Shown in pieces: positions 1-12,765 of a stretch of 64,000 nucleotides of DNA. The position numbers and the translations under genes were made by a program. Source of the DNA: Hydra vulgaris (Eukaryota > Cnidaria > Hydrozoa > Anthoathecata > Hydridae); contig NC_088934.1 of NCBI RefSeq assembly GCF_038396675.1, forward strand, positions 6,028,501-6,092,500, written 5' to 3'. Each line of letters opens with the position of its first letter. The stretch's first letter is position 1. The notes under the pieces were generated by a model. That model searched no databases. It was not told the DNA's origin and saw only the letters and a list, made by a program, of their open reading frames with translations.

Positions 1-280
1 TGTTTTTCCATGCAATCCTTTTTAATTTCTATGGCTGCAATTACTGAAGGAATAAGTTTGTGTTGAGAGGCAATTACAAAATCATGATCAGCTAAAGTTA
101 CCTTGTACTCAATTTTTTTAGAAGTTTTTAGAATCAAGTTTTTAGAATCAAAATTTGTTATTATGTTTGCAATTACCACAAGTAACTTAAAAAAAACCAA
201 TTTAATTTTTTTATTTTCATTTGATATGACTCAGTTAAATAATAAACGCTAGCTTGTGAAGTCGTTGCATAGCAGGGGGG

Positions 281-313
281 GTGGTTTGCTACAGTCACAC
301 TGTAGCAAACCAC
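281..313. repeat. Perfect 15-bp inverted repeat (hairpin)
   Basis: Arms 281-295 and 299-313 are exact reverse complements around a CAC loop. It sits among G- and C-runs typical of the terminus of a DNA transposon. The same place in copy B (about 10235-10275) has lost the symmetry through point changes. Confidence 0.7.
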
Positions 314-492
314 CCTCCCTCCCCCATAAGATATTTTGTGACACTTTCCAATACCCCCTCCCCCCTAAGACTGTCACGTATTATTTGAACAGCCCTTTAT
401 TTCAAGTAAGTCTATAACACTAGGCATATGTGTATTACGCCGAACACGGATATTACATCTTCCTTCCATAAATTTTTTTTTAATGTGTTTAT

Positions 493-2766
493 TAGGGATA
501 TGACTTTTTTGCAACCTACTAGGCCTGTATCGTAATTCAATGAACTTTTATGTAAAAAGAACGAATAGATGTTTCATTTTGACATATTTTGAAAAAAGGT
601 CACCCCAAAACCAAAAAATCGAATTTTCAATAGGTACACTTTTGTACAGTAAATGAATATTAAAGGCTGAAGATGTTGTAAGAGTCATACTCCTGTTGTT
701 ATTTTATTTATTTATGCAACATGTACTGTGATATAACAAAAAACATTATGTGATATATAATTATACAAGTATTACAAAATTAACAGTATCAAAGCGTCTA
801 GTACAACAATATACATAACTGTCTGTGTCTATAGGCCTACTGTGTTTAGTACATGGGTCACATGATGCTCACGTCTCATAAAGAGTCTAGCGCTTATTAC
901 TTAGAATGAATCGAAGTTGCAGTTTGTCTTTCTTTCTGCAGGAAGCATACAGGTCTTGCATCACCTTGATTGCACGTTCAGCTATCTGATTACTTCGTGG
1001 TATGTCGATGACGGATGGCTCTTTCTTCCAGTGATTTTTGAATGACTGCAATGCCTTTTTGTAAGGCTTCAATACATCAGGAAATTCTTGAAGTCATTGT
1101 CATTGTACTTTTGACTACTAAACCAATGTTCTGCCCACTCATATGAAATGAACCTGCAAACCTTCTCCAAATTCTTTCTTGCTTCAGGCATAAGAATGAA
1201 CGCCAGAATGGCGAGAATGGCTCTTGAGTTCCATCTGGCATTGCTCATATTAGGAATGTTCTGAAAGTGAATCAGAGGGAAGTTTCTTTGTTCTTCATAG
1301 AACCTAAACACTCTTGTTAAATGGTACAAAAACTTCATATCGTCTCTCTACCCTGATTTATCAAGAATTTCTACAGTTCCATTCACAAACTTATCCTTCA
1401 GTTCATCATACTTATTCAACAGTTCAGACACAAATGGGTATTCAATGTTTGGAGATTTGGTATCACCCCCAAGTTCTTCGTCCATCACCAGACGGAGAAT
1501 CCTGTCTAGTACGTGATGCTGACAACCGATAAATTGTGGTATTGTGACACCCTTTAATTTAAACATACGTTGCAACTTCACAACAACTCCATTTCTCTTC
1601 CCAGTATTGACGTTTGTTGTATCAGTAAGGATCATCTTAATTGAATTCCACAAATTGTATTCATCAATAAGTTTGGCAATTTTTTCAGCAACAGTTTCAG
1701 CTTTGCCATCTTTTAAACGCAGTGCATCAAGTTTCACGTCAGTTCTTTCATTCTGAAGTACAACTACCTGATATTCCTTATCATCTATTCGTTTGCCGTC
1801 AAAGTGTAAGGACCACTGTTCCATTTTAAGTTGTTGTATCATTTCTTTTTTTAATTTACCTGCCTCTTTGAATATGGACTTGTAAATTGCTGATTGACTT
1901 GGAGTTGGAATATCAATACCTTGTTGTGATAATACATTGCATATTTTAGCAGCTTTCTTTGTGGAAACTCCACTTGATGTAACCATACTTACAGCAAATT
2001 TACTTTTGTAGTGCTTTCTAGTTTTTTTCTGAGTGTCCTCATCATCGTCTTTATCACCGTCGTCGTCTTCATCATCTTCACTCTTACTTTTGCAGTTTTC
2101 AGATTCAGTACCACTGTCTGTGGTAGACAGGACTTGTGATGTGGAAGGTATTGCTGTTCCAGACTGGACTTTCCTTCTCTTGGAAGGGTGAATGGTTTCT
2201 TTACTTGCCACTTGTCCTGTTGAGTACCCCACCTGTCCTTTACTTTCTTTTTGTAGGTGGTATAGACGTTTATCTTCCGAGGATAACCACTGGCCATTCA
2301 CTTTCGTGATGTCAAATAATGCATTGAGAACATCATATTTTCCACGCTTGACACATTAATCATAGACCTTCAGCACCTTCATAAGCTTTGCTCTTATCAC
2401 TTGATCAGACACACGTGGAAAATTCAGTTTATTGTCCCACAATTTTGTAATTTCCTTAGAAATTTGGTCTATTCGTTCTTTTCTTCCTTTAACATATGCT
2501 CCGAGAAACTGGTATCTTCCTACGATCTGCAATTGAAGTGGTAAATAATGAAATAAATAGAATTAAGCTGAGAATTAAGCTTAAGATTAAAACATCGGTC
2601 AAAAATGATTGTATAAAAATGGTAAATCAAATTTTTATTTTGGGGGTGACCTTTTTTTGTTGCAGAAAGCTATTTGGGCCTTTTTTCATGATTTTAGGTA
2701 AAAGTTCATCGATTTATGATACAGGAAACATTTTATTTGAAAAAAAATTAAAAAGTCATATCCCTA
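493..2766 (-). mobile_element. hAT-like DNA transposon, copy A
   Basis: Inverted termini TAGGGATATGACTTTTT (493-509) and its complement (ending at 2766) bound a 2.27-kb element. The 8-bp sequence GTGTTTAT directly flanks both ends (485-492 and 2767-2774). An 8-bp duplication with a YAGGG terminus is characteristic of the hAT superfamily. The element holds one decayed minus-strand transposase gene. Confidence 0.85.
887..2545 (-). pseudogene. hAT-like transposase, broken
   Basis: Read on the minus strand, the frame starts near 2545 and passes an in-frame TAA near 2355. It then runs through an acidic low-complexity stretch and an RNase-H-like core containing FDGKR, a TDTTNVNTGKRNGV motif and GCQHHVLDRILR. 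It meets a TAG just after 1348, continues to about 1069, and shifts frame before the final 61 codons (887-1072). The motif pattern is that of a DDE/RNase-H-fold transposase, and the 8-bp target duplication argues for hAT. Not functional as read. Confidence 0.75.
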
Positions 2767-2934
2767 GTGTTTATATTATATAGTTTAATAAGTTCTTTAT
2801 AATATACACAGTTAAATGAAGTCCCTCAAGTAGGCAGGTCTGTTTTTAGTCCTTGACGACCTTCGAACGTCAGGCTGCGGTTCAGTCGATGGAGTCTCAT
2901 GAATACCTGTAGCTTCTTAAAGCTTCTAGAAGTT

Positions 2935-4261
2935 TAGATGTTAAATTATTTTGTCCATCAGCAATCTTTTCTAAATTCATTACCATTCTCATCCATCGTA
3001 AAAAGAAGTCAGAGATGGTATAGTCTAATCTTTGAAAATCTTTCATTGCATAAAATATCGGCTCAAATGTTCTTGCATATTCCTCAATAAATTTCCAGGT
3101 TTCATCATTTAATCATAGCTCGCGGTTATTTCGATTAGTCCCGATTTGTTCATATATCGCGAGTTTTTCAAACATGCCTGATACCATTATGTAAATACTA
3201 CTCCATCTCGGAGAAATATCTTTGCGTGGTCTTTTGAGATCAGCAAAAATTGCCTCATATATAGGCGCATGTGCATTTCTTATAAATTTTCTTATTTCAG
3301 CAAGAGTGGCTTCAAACGGCTCTGTTACGTCTTTTGCAGCTAATTGACAAATATGCGCTCCACAAAACATTTTGGTACAGATTGCACCAATATTGTTTTA
3401 TAACACATTTACTTTTCTCTCTCGTTCTTGAGTATGTGATAGACTTTCGATCCCATTGTCTGTATCTTCAGAATTTTTTACAAATTCTTCTTCAAAATTG
3501 ACTCAGTCAAGCAGATCGACATCTTCAAAATCAAACTGTTGTGTTTCCTCAACAAATTTATTAGAACTGATCATTTGATTTTGCATTTCTCTGATAGCAT
3601 CAGAAGCTTTGATCATATTTTTACCTTGATCCGAACAAGTTGAGTAAATATCATCTTCCCCTTTCCCTACTTTCGCAATCAGAGTAATTTGCTGATCACC
3701 TAAAACCGCTCCAAGTTGCCGTCCGTGCTGAGTGAGCATTTCCAAAGTTCGATTGTGCAATTTTCCATCTTTTGTATACCGAATACTTGCAGAAAAAACA
3801 TTTGTATTGAAACAAGACGCTGAGTCAAACATTAATGATGGATATACATTTTCGATATCCTTTGCAATAATTTCATAAATTTGGTCAGCAGCTTTAAGAA
3901 TAAATTTTTTTGCTTTTCGACGATTCCATTTCACACCAAAAGCTTAAAGAGCCTTTCTAATCATCTCATTCTTCTCCATGTCATCAGCGACTGTTATAGG
4001 CAAATTTCTCATCAGAATCGGTTTTATGAAGTCCCTTACTATATCGTTTATATCGAAGTCAAATTCAAATTTTTTACGTGAAACGAAAATAGCATTTTCT
4101 TCACCGTTACCCTCATTATGATTGTTATTTCGAACTCTCCTCCTTTCCGAAATTCCTAGTTCTATAGCAATATCCTTGTGTTTTGCAAATGGTTTTTGAG
4201 ATGAAAAACATTTCCGACAAGAATAGCTGGCTTTTGTTCTGCGCACACTTTGCATTTCCAT
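2935..4261 (-). pseudogene. Second hAT-type transposase remnant
   Basis: Three minus-strand pieces lie in order: 3944-4261 (cysteine pairs resembling a BED-type finger), 3503-3934 (MFDSASCFNTNVFSASIRY, then TEDDIYST-like text around a DQG motif) and 3113-3370 (RWSSIY followed by helices). The order and the DSA...DQG spacing recall hAT transposases. It differs from the neighbouring 493-2766 element and is broken by frameshifts and stops. Confidence 0.6.
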
Positions 4262-4492
4262 GTGTTATTTTCAGTCAAAAAATAATCTTTTACTCGTGTG
4301 TTTTGCATTTTTCTCTACATAAAGCTTAAAACATCTAATCAATCTCTCAGAAAAAAAGGTTAACTAAAAAAAAATAAAAAATAGTATTGCTTATTACTCA
4401 AATCTTAATGAATAAGAAATTCGAACAATCAAAATTCCATCGTCTAGAGACACTTTTCAAAAAAAACTTTATCATACCGGTAAAACACGAGA

Positions 4493-4526
4493 TTTTTAAT
4501 CCCACCGATTTTGGTGGGATTAAAAA
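4493..4526. repeat. 14-bp perfect inverted repeat
   Basis: Arms 4493-4506 and 4513-4526 (TTTTTAATCCCACC and complement) flank a 6-nt loop. It may be a relic transposon terminus. Nothing coding surrounds it. Confidence 0.6.
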
Positions 4527-4660
4527 TGGGAGCAAAAATTTCATACTAAATTTTTACTGTATTTTTATGTACAAATTTATTTTGCAACCACGGATTTTGT
4601 CAATTCTTTTAAACGTTGCATCGTGTGGGAAAATCTTTAACGTAAATAATTAGTAAGAAA

Positions 4661-5136
4661 GCGACAAGGTAAACAGTTTATATATTTATAGTTGTTTAAA
4701 ATAATTGCACTGAGTTTCCAATTGTGTGATACTTTTATAGTGGTGCAATACTAGCTTAGTGTGAATGTATTTGGTATGGTGCAGTTTTTGACTTGAAAAA
4801 ATTCAAAATTTTTAAAGAATCTTTTTTTAAATTTTTGTTCAGAGAAAAGTTATTTGGTGTAAAGAAGAGTAACACCACATAATTAAGTTTTTGAATAATG
4901 CTTATGATATTTCCAATGAGGCAAATGCATTATCTGGCCGCATAGGCATCAATTTAACCACAGAAAATATTCAAAAAATTTTTGGTAATGAATGGTATAT
5001 TACATTGCCACTTTTGTTTCATAATGTAATAACTTTCAAAAAGGCCAAATTAAGCTAGTATCACACAATCGGTAACATAAAATGAATATAAATGGTATAA
5101 ACAACTACAAATATATAAACTGTTTACCTTATCGCC
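4661..5136. mobile_element. MITE-like element with ~33-bp terminal inverted repeats
   Basis: The sequence aaggtaaacagtttatatat at about 4666 and its near-perfect complement ending at about 5130 bound some 470 bp with no usable reading frame. Inner sequence near both ends also pairs (tgtgtgatact against agtatcacaca). It is a short non-autonomous inverted-repeat element; family and target duplication were not resolved. Confidence 0.65.
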
Positions 5137-5456
5137 AGATTTACCTAGATGACACAACTCATTTTTATTAATTATGAATAGCTTTGTTTTTCTTCGAAAA
5201 TTCGATTTATCAACATCATTTACTCATTGCTGTCTTTGGATTATTTTTTCTTTTAAAAAAATACAAACGTCAACTAGTTCAGTATACGAAGTTAAATTTT
5301 TAATAATGCATGCATGTGACATTTTGTGGCATTTTGAAGAACCCCCACCCCCCTCCTTGTGTGACGTGACAAAGACAAAAAAAAATTTTATAAGTGTATA
5401 TTTTAATTGTAATAATTTATTTTTATAAAAAAATACAATTGATGTATATCTAAAAA

Positions 5457-7453
5457 CTAAATTAGCTCCCAAATCAGACTTTGACCTTCAAGTACTGGAG
5501 TTCCATGTTCTTCAATAATTTTTGAAGGCCAGTTGAGGTCAGAGGTATCAACATCGTCTTGATTATACCACTCAATTGTTTCTTTGTTCGAATTTAAAAA
5601 GACACTCATGAGTTCAGATAGACGTTGAGTAACTAGGCGTTGAGGTCTAGTTATTATTGCATTCAAAACCATCTTATCCTTGGAACAAAGAAATTGGTGG
5701 CGGAAGAAAACCAGTTGGAATAAGATGAAACAGTGACCTGCGACGATGACCACAGCATTTTTGATCATTACATTTTACAATTTGATGGAAGTATTGACTT
5801 TCTCTGACATGTTTAGCATCCCACTCTGCTCCGAAAAGTTTTAACTGTACTCATTTTTCACTGTTTGGTTTTATGTACTCGGCTTTAGTTTCAAATCCAT
5901 CAATGACTGTGCTAGAATAAATTTGTGCAAGAACTTCATCTGCTTTGGCAAAGTTTGCCTTCTCCATGACTTTGCCTGTTGTTTCTCCTCTTGAATTAAA
6001 ATGGCTTCCAAAATGATCAAATGAAAGTATAATTCCTATGGATCTAGCCATCCTAATGGATCTAGCCATTCTTCTCTCTACCCTGTTAAAGGCACTTCTG
6101 CCAGGAGCATTAGTGGCCACAAAAATTTCATCAAGGTCATGCTCTTTGAAATAAGTCTTGGCACAATGAATTGTTTATTTATATCTTGGATTTTAATCTG
6201 GCCCACCATTAACAGTTATAATCATGACTGGTTTGCTAACTCCATCTTCAGTAAATAAGTTGCTTTTAAATGCAAGAAGATGCTTTATTTTGTTCATGTC
6301 TTCTAAGTGACTAAGTGCTGTTGATGAATCATGTTTTGCACTTCTGATTGCTATGTATGTTGGGCCAGAGTATGTGACTGCTTGTTTTTCCATGCAACCC
6401 TTTTTAATTTCTATGGCTGCAATTACTGAAAGAATAAGTTTTTGTTGAGGAGCAATTACAAAATCATGATCAGCTAAAGTTACCTTGTACTCCATATGCA
6501 TCATCATTGGTGCTTGTTTGCTTGCAGCTGTCAATCCAATGGGCACCCTGGCTTTATCATCCTGGCAGTGAAACGTCACTTCTTTAGGACCCAAGACTGC
6601 CGCAAGTTCTCCAAGGGCACTAATGGACCATTTGGCAAACTATGTGTCTGCATGATATTTATGCTCAAAATTTTGTGCTCTTATTAACCGGACAGGTACA
6701 GTTTTAACATGTCTTTTTTTTTCTCTGCTCAATGATCTGCTTGGAAGTAATCTTAAGTAAGCTCCTTATCTCGAGAGATTGTAACCATGATTTTTCAATT
6801 CTTCAACTAAGTCATTTAATGTTTTTACAGTTCGAACCATTTCAGTTTTTCTCTTATCATCAGAAGCAGACCTTTTCATGGCAATATCTACAATTGCTTT
6901 CATTAAACTGTCCTGATCACAGGTTAGCGGTCGACCTTTTGATACTGAACTTTTAATTCCACACAACTTTTTTCTAATATCTGGATCTAATGCTTCTATA
7001 GCTTTTTTTCTTTTTAGTCTGGTTGCTGTCTGGCATTCAGTGGCTTTTTGACGAAGTACAAGATCTCGGTTTTTTCTACCAAAAAGTTTTTGCTTTTGCC
7101 CTAGTATTTGGTAGTCTATTTTGGCGTCAGTCACGCCATCAAAACTGATTTTAGATTCAACCACATGCTTTTTTGGTGTATTCGGTACTTGGTTCGGTAA
7201 TTTTGTCCAGTAAGATAAAATACCAATTTTGTATTTTATCTTAAAATACAAATTTATTTTGGAGTTCAATCTGTATAGCTCTTTTAATTTTTTTTCAACT
7301 TCTACATTTAATTCGGATGTTTTGGTATTTGTTTTAATCTCAAACCAGATTTTACTTGTTTCTTCTTGAGACTTTTGCTTTGGTTTGTTTGCAAATGCTT
7401 TTTAAATATCCTTCATAAATAAATTTGTAAAGTTTTTCTTTTTCACTAGACAT
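5457..7453 (-). pseudogene. DDE-type transposase-like repeat gene, broken
   Basis: Minus-strand pieces in order from ATG at 7453: a lysine-rich N-terminal region (6766-7269), a core with FHCQDDKARVPIG and TVNGGPD (6193-6594), a middle segment with DHFGSHFNSRGET (5851-6120) and a C-terminal piece ending WPSKIIEEHGTPVLEG (5457-5768). Conserved aspartates in DDKARV and GGPD suggest a DDE nuclease. Several frameshifts and stops separate the pieces. Related fragments lie at 1-110 and 8506-10110. The superfamily was not assigned. Confidence 0.6.
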
Positions 7454-8505
7454 TTTTAATCTATAAAAATATCAACAACAAGAAGTTAATTTTCCTTACA
7501 ATCATTACGATAAATAAGTGTATAGTAAAGATAGTTTTAATAATAGCATTAATAATAGTACTACTTTTACTAAAATGTTATATCATAGTAAGTAAATAAC
7601 TTAATATATAATAAAAATGATAACGTAACTAAAGTAGTTCGACAAATTCTTTATAATAGAGTGACACAAAACATTAAAAATAATTATAACAATAACATTA
7701 AAAATTAAAGTATTGTAAAACTAAAATGTTTATAGATCAGATGACAATCAAGATTAATATTATGTTTAAAGATCAAATTTTAAACAACTATTAATACTAA
7801 AATTTTTAGTATATTTATACAAATATTCGTTAAAAAATATAATTAGATTTTTAACGGTAACATAAATTGCTTTTAAATAATCGCCCACTATCTGGTTTTT
7901 TTATGTTTTTAGAATCAAAATTTCTTTTTATGTCTGCGATTACCACAAGTAACTTAAAAAAAAGCTAATTTGAATTTTTTATTTTCATTTTTCACGACTC
8001 CGTTAAACAATAAACGCTAACTACTTGTGAAGTCGTTGCATAGCATGTTTCTTGAAAATTTTCGTATTATATATAAGTATCTTGGAGTTTGCAATTTTAA
8101 AAAATTACGCAGTGATAAAAAATTTAATTTAAAAAGTTATTTATCACGTCACACCACCCCATGTAGCAAACCACCCCCTTTCCCCTGTAATATTCTAAGG
8201 ATAATGCTAGATTAAGAATTATATAAAACATATGGTTTAAAGCGTGCATAATACCTCAAATAATACGTTGCGTAATAATAATAAATAATAAGCGTGCATA
8301 ATACCTCAAATAATACGTGTTCAAATAATACGTGATACTTTTTTTGTCGTTTTTCTAACACCCCCTCCCCTATGTGACATTTTGCGGCATTTTTAAGAAC
8401 CCCCAAAAGGTGCGACGTGACAAAAAAAATTTTTATAAGTTTATATTTTAATTGTAATAGTTTATTTTTATAAAAAAATACAATTGATCAATATCTATCT
8501 AAAAC
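7454..8505. other. Non-coding AT-rich spacer with transposon ends
   Basis: No supported gene. From 7890 to 8035 it resembles the outer part of the DDE-type repeat seen at 120-270 and 10080-10225. From 8340 to 8490 it resembles the opposite outer part seen at 5325-5440. A local duplication of gcgtgcataatacctcaaat lies near 8243 and 8292. Confidence 0.5.
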
Positions 8506-10110
8506 CTAAATTTGTTCCCAAATCGGACTTTGACCTTCAAGTATTGGAGTTCCATGTTCTTCAATAATTTTTGAAGGCCAGTTGAGGTCAGAGGTATCAA
8601 CATCATCTTGATCATACCACTCAATTGTTTCTTTGTCCGAATTTAAAAAGACACACATGAGTTCAGATAGACGTTGAGCAACTAAGCGTTGAGGTCTAAC
8701 TTTTTGAATTTCATTCGAATATCCAATAGGGTAGAGCGATTTTGAAAATTTTTGAAATTTGATTTGCCTGAGCAGCAAACCAATATCTTTTGGTGAAAAA
8801 AGAACCTTACTCTTTTTTTTTTTAGTTTAGATGAGTTCTTGGATTCTAAATTTTTGATGGGTCCTAATATTGTTTAAATTTTTTTTTTTAAACTATATCA
8901 ACTTGATACTTAAGAGAAGCAAAATAATATGCTGATTTTGAAAATAATATTTGTTTTTATTAAAAAATTAAAATTAAAAAAGTAGAGTTGTTTTTGTCAT
9001 TAAAAACCCCTGTCCTTAACAAAACGGGGGTTTTTAGGTATATTTTTGCAAGTATTTTTTTCACTAAAAAATTTTTTTAATAAAATTATTATTTATGAAA
9101 CAAGCATTTTTTTTCTGCTTTTTTTGAGTCCAAGGTTGATATGGTTTAGAAAAAAAAGTTCAAAAATATAAGGACCTGTCAAAGAATTTAAATTCCAAAG
9201 AGGACCCTCAAGATCTCATCAAAATCAAAAAATATTTTTTTACTTTTATCTTATAATTAATAGACATTGATTCGTGTCTCAGTAATAGTGGTTTTTAAAC
9301 TCTTTTTTTTTTTTGCTATGAAAATCACTCCACCCTAATATCCAATACTTGAGCAAACTGTTTTGTGTTGTTTCATTGATTGGTAGTTGCAAAATATAAA
9401 CTGCAATTGGTACAAACTCTTTTTGGTAAGGAATTTTGAATGCTTGGACATGAGTATTCGTATGGCAATCCATTGGGATACTTTTTTGTAACTGTCGTGG
9501 GCAAAATTGTTTTGCAAAGTGATAAGTTTAAAAAGAGAGATGCAAAGTTGTTCTTTGTATTATTGCATTCAAGACCATCTTCTCCTTGAAACAAAAAAAT
9601 TGGTGGTGGAAGAAAACCAGTTGGAATAAGATGAAACAGTGAGCTGCAACGATGACCACAGCATTTTTGATCATTACATTTTACAATTTGAAGGAAGTAT
9701 TGACTTTCTCTAATATGTTTAGCATCCCACTCTGCTCCAAAATGTTTTAACTGTACACATTTTTCACTGTTTGGTTTTATGTACTCGGCTTTAGTTGCAA
9801 ATCCATCAATGACTGTGCTAGACCAAATTTGTGCAAGAACTTCATCTGCTTTGGCAAAGTTTGCCTTCTCCATAACTTTGTCTGATGTTTCTCCTCTTGA
9901 ATTAAGATGGGTTCCAAAATGATCAAATGGAAATATAATTCCAGAGTATTTGACTGCTTGTTTTTCCATGCAATCCTTTTTAATTTCTATGGCTGCAATT
10001 ACTGAAGGAATAAGTTTGTGTTGAGAGGCAATTACAAAATCATGATCAGCTAAAGTTACCTTGTACTCAATTTTTTTAGAAGTTTTTAGAATCAAGTTTT
10101 TAGAATCAAA
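8506..10110 (-). pseudogene. Second partial copy of the DDE-type transposase-like repeat
   Basis: 8506-8778 matches the C-terminal piece of the 5457-7453 copy. 9373-10158 matches its core and middle, including ADHDFVIA, a DHFGTHLNSRGET segment and GFLPPPIFLF. About 590 bp of AT-rich low-complexity DNA (8780-9370) separates them. The core is joined to unrelated upstream sequence at about 10080. Not functional. Confidence 0.55.
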
Positions 10111-10450
10111 ATTTGTTATTATGTTTGCAATTACCACAAGTAACTTAAAAAAAACCAATTTAATTTTTTTATTTTCATTTGATATGACTCAGTTAAATAA
10201 TAAACGCTAGCTTGTGAAGTCGTTGCATAGCAGGGGGGGTGTTTTGATACAGCCACACTTTAGAAAACCACCCTCCCTCCCCCATAAGATATTTTGTGAC
10301 ACTTTCCAATACCCCCTCCCCCCTAAGACTGTCACGTATTATTTGAACAGCCCTTTATTTCAAGTAAGTCTATAACACTAGGCATATGTGTATTACGCCG
10401 AACACGGATATTACATCTTCCTTCCATAAATTTTTTTTTAATGTGTTTAT

Positions 10451-12720
10451 TAGGGATATACTTTTTTGCAACCTACTAGGCCTGTATCGTAATTCAATGA
10501 ACTTTTATGTAAAAAGAACGAATAGATGTTTCATTTTGACATATTTTGAAAAAAGGTCACCCCAAACCCAAAAAATCGAATTTTCAATAGGTACACTTTT
10601 GTACAGTAAATGAATATTAAAGGCTGAAGATGTTGTAAGAGTCATACTCCTGTTGTTATTTTATTTATTTATGCAACATGTACTGTGATATAACAAAAAA
10701 CATTATGTGATATATAATTATACAAGTATTACAAAATTAACAGTATCAAAGCGTCTAGTACAACAATATACATAACTGTCTGTGTCTATAGGCCTACTGT
10801 GTTTAGTACATGGGTCACATGATGCTCACGTCTCATAAAGAGTCTAGCGCTTATTACTTAGAATGAATCGAAGTTGCAGTTTGTCTTTCTTTCTGCAGGA
10901 AGCATACAGGTCTTGCATCACCTTGATTGCACGTTCAGCTATCTGATTACTTCGTGGTATGTCGATGACGGATGGCTCTTTCTTCCAGTGATTTTTGAAT
11001 GACTGCAATGCCTTTTTGTAAGGCTTCAATACATCAGGAAATTCTTGAAGTCATTGTCATTGTACTTTTGACTACTAAACCAATGTTCTGCCCACTCATA
11101 TGAAATGAACCTGCAAACCTTCTCCAAATTCTTTCTTGCTTCAGGCATAAGAATGAACGCCAGAATGGCGAGAATGGCTCTTGAGTTCCATCTGGCATTG
11201 CTCATATTAGGAATGTTCTGAGAGTGAATCAGAGGGAAGTTTCTTTGTTCTTCATAGAACCTAAACACTCTTGTTAAATGGTACAAAAACTTCATATCGT
11301 CTCTCTACCCTGATTTATCAAGAATTTCTACAGTTCCATTCACAAACTTATCCTTCAGTTCATCATACTTATTCAACAGTTCAGACACAAATGGGTATTC
11401 AATGTTTGGAGATTTGGTATCACCCCCAAGTTCTTGTTCATCACCAGACGGAGAATCCTGTCTAGTACGTGATGCTGACAACCGATAAATTGTGGTATTG
11501 TGACACCCTTTAATTTAAACATACGTTGCAACTTCACAACAACTCCATTTCTCTTCCCAGTATTGACGTTTGTTGTATCAGTAAGGATCATCTTAATTGA
11601 ATTCCACAAATTGTATTCATCAATAAGTTTGGCAATTTTTTCAGCAACAGTTTCAGCTTTGCCATCTTTTAAACGCAGTGCATCAAGTTTCACGTCAGTT
11701 CTTTCATTCTGAAGTACAACTACCTGATATTCCTTATCATCTATTCGTTTGCCGTCAAAGTGTAAGGACCACTGTTCCATTTTAAGTTGTTGTATCATTT
11801 CTTTTTTAATTTACCTGCCTCTTTGAATATGGACTTGTAAATTGCTGATTGACTTGGAGTTGGAATATCAATACCTTGTTGTGATAATACATTGCATATT
11901 TTAGCAGCTTTCTTTGTGGAAACTCCACTTGATGTAACCATACTTACAGCAAATTTACTTTTGTAGTGCTTTCTAGTTTTTTTCTGAGTGTCCTCATCAT
12001 CGTCTTTATCACCGTCGTCGTCTTCATCATCTTCACTCTTACTTTTGCAGTTTTCAGATTCAGTACCACTGTCTGTGGTAGACAGGACTTGTGATGTGGA
12101 AGGTATTGCTGTTCCAGACTGGACTTTCCTTCTCTTGGAAGGGTGAATGGTTTCTTTACTTGCCACTTGTCCTGTTGAGTACCCCACCTGTCCTTTACTT
12201 TCTTTTTGTAGGTGGTATAGACGTTTATCTTCCGAGGATAACCACTGGCCATTCACTTTCGTGATGTCAAATAATGCATTGAGAACATCATATTTTCCAC
12301 GCTTGACACATTAATCATAGACCTTCAGCACCTTCATAAGCTTTGCTCTTATCACTTGATCAGACACACGTGGAAAATTCAGTTTATTGTCCCACAATTT
12401 TGTAATTTCCTTAGAAATTTGGTCTATTCGTTCTTTTCTTCCTTTAACATATGCTCCGAGAAACTGGTATCTTCCTACGATCTGCAATTGAAGTGGTAAA
12501 TAATGAAATAAATAGAATTAAAAAGAATCAAAGCTTAAGATTAAAACATCGGTCAAAAATGATTGTATAAAAATGGTAAATCAAATTTTTATTTTGGGGG
12601 TGACCTTTTTTTGTTGCAGAAAGCTATTTGGGCCTTTTTTCATGATTTTAGGTAAAAGTTCATCGATTTATGATACAGGAAACATTTTATTTGAAAAAAA
12701 ATTAAAAAGTCATATCCCTA
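10451..12720 (-). mobile_element. hAT-like DNA transposon, copy B
   Basis: Same element as 493-2766, with the same flanking GTGTTTAT at 10443-10450 and 12721-12728. The left terminus has lost one G. It sits beside the end of the gypsy coding sequence, whose stop is at 12766. Confidence 0.85.
10844..12500 (-). pseudogene. hAT-like transposase, copy B, broken
   Basis: Carries the same inherited stops as copy A, plus further damage: a 1-nt change near 11810 splits the acidic N-terminal half (11795-12256) from the core (11373-11798), and a change near 11435 alters the frame after the DRILRLVM motif. Shared and private lesions together show decay both before and after the duplication. Confidence 0.75.
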
Positions 12721-12765
12721 GTGTTTATATTATATAGTTTAATAAGTTCTTTATAATATACACAG

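Larger units (their letters stand above)
1..2918. repeat. Segmental duplication, copy A
   Basis: This stretch matches 9959-12872 almost base for base. It contains the end of a DDE-type transposon relic (1-110), a junction sequence, a complete hAT-like element and the 3' end of a Ty3/gypsy element. Identity stops at 2918, just after the shared string gtagcttctt. Both copies keep the same premature stops in the hAT transposase and the same target-site duplication, so the block was duplicated after the elements had inserted and decayed. The left limit lies outside the window. Confidence 0.9.

Noticed and set aside
9279..9517. Short overlapping minus-strand frames
   Set aside because: They are in AT-rich debris at the edge of the DDE-type repeat with no protein-like signal beyond it.
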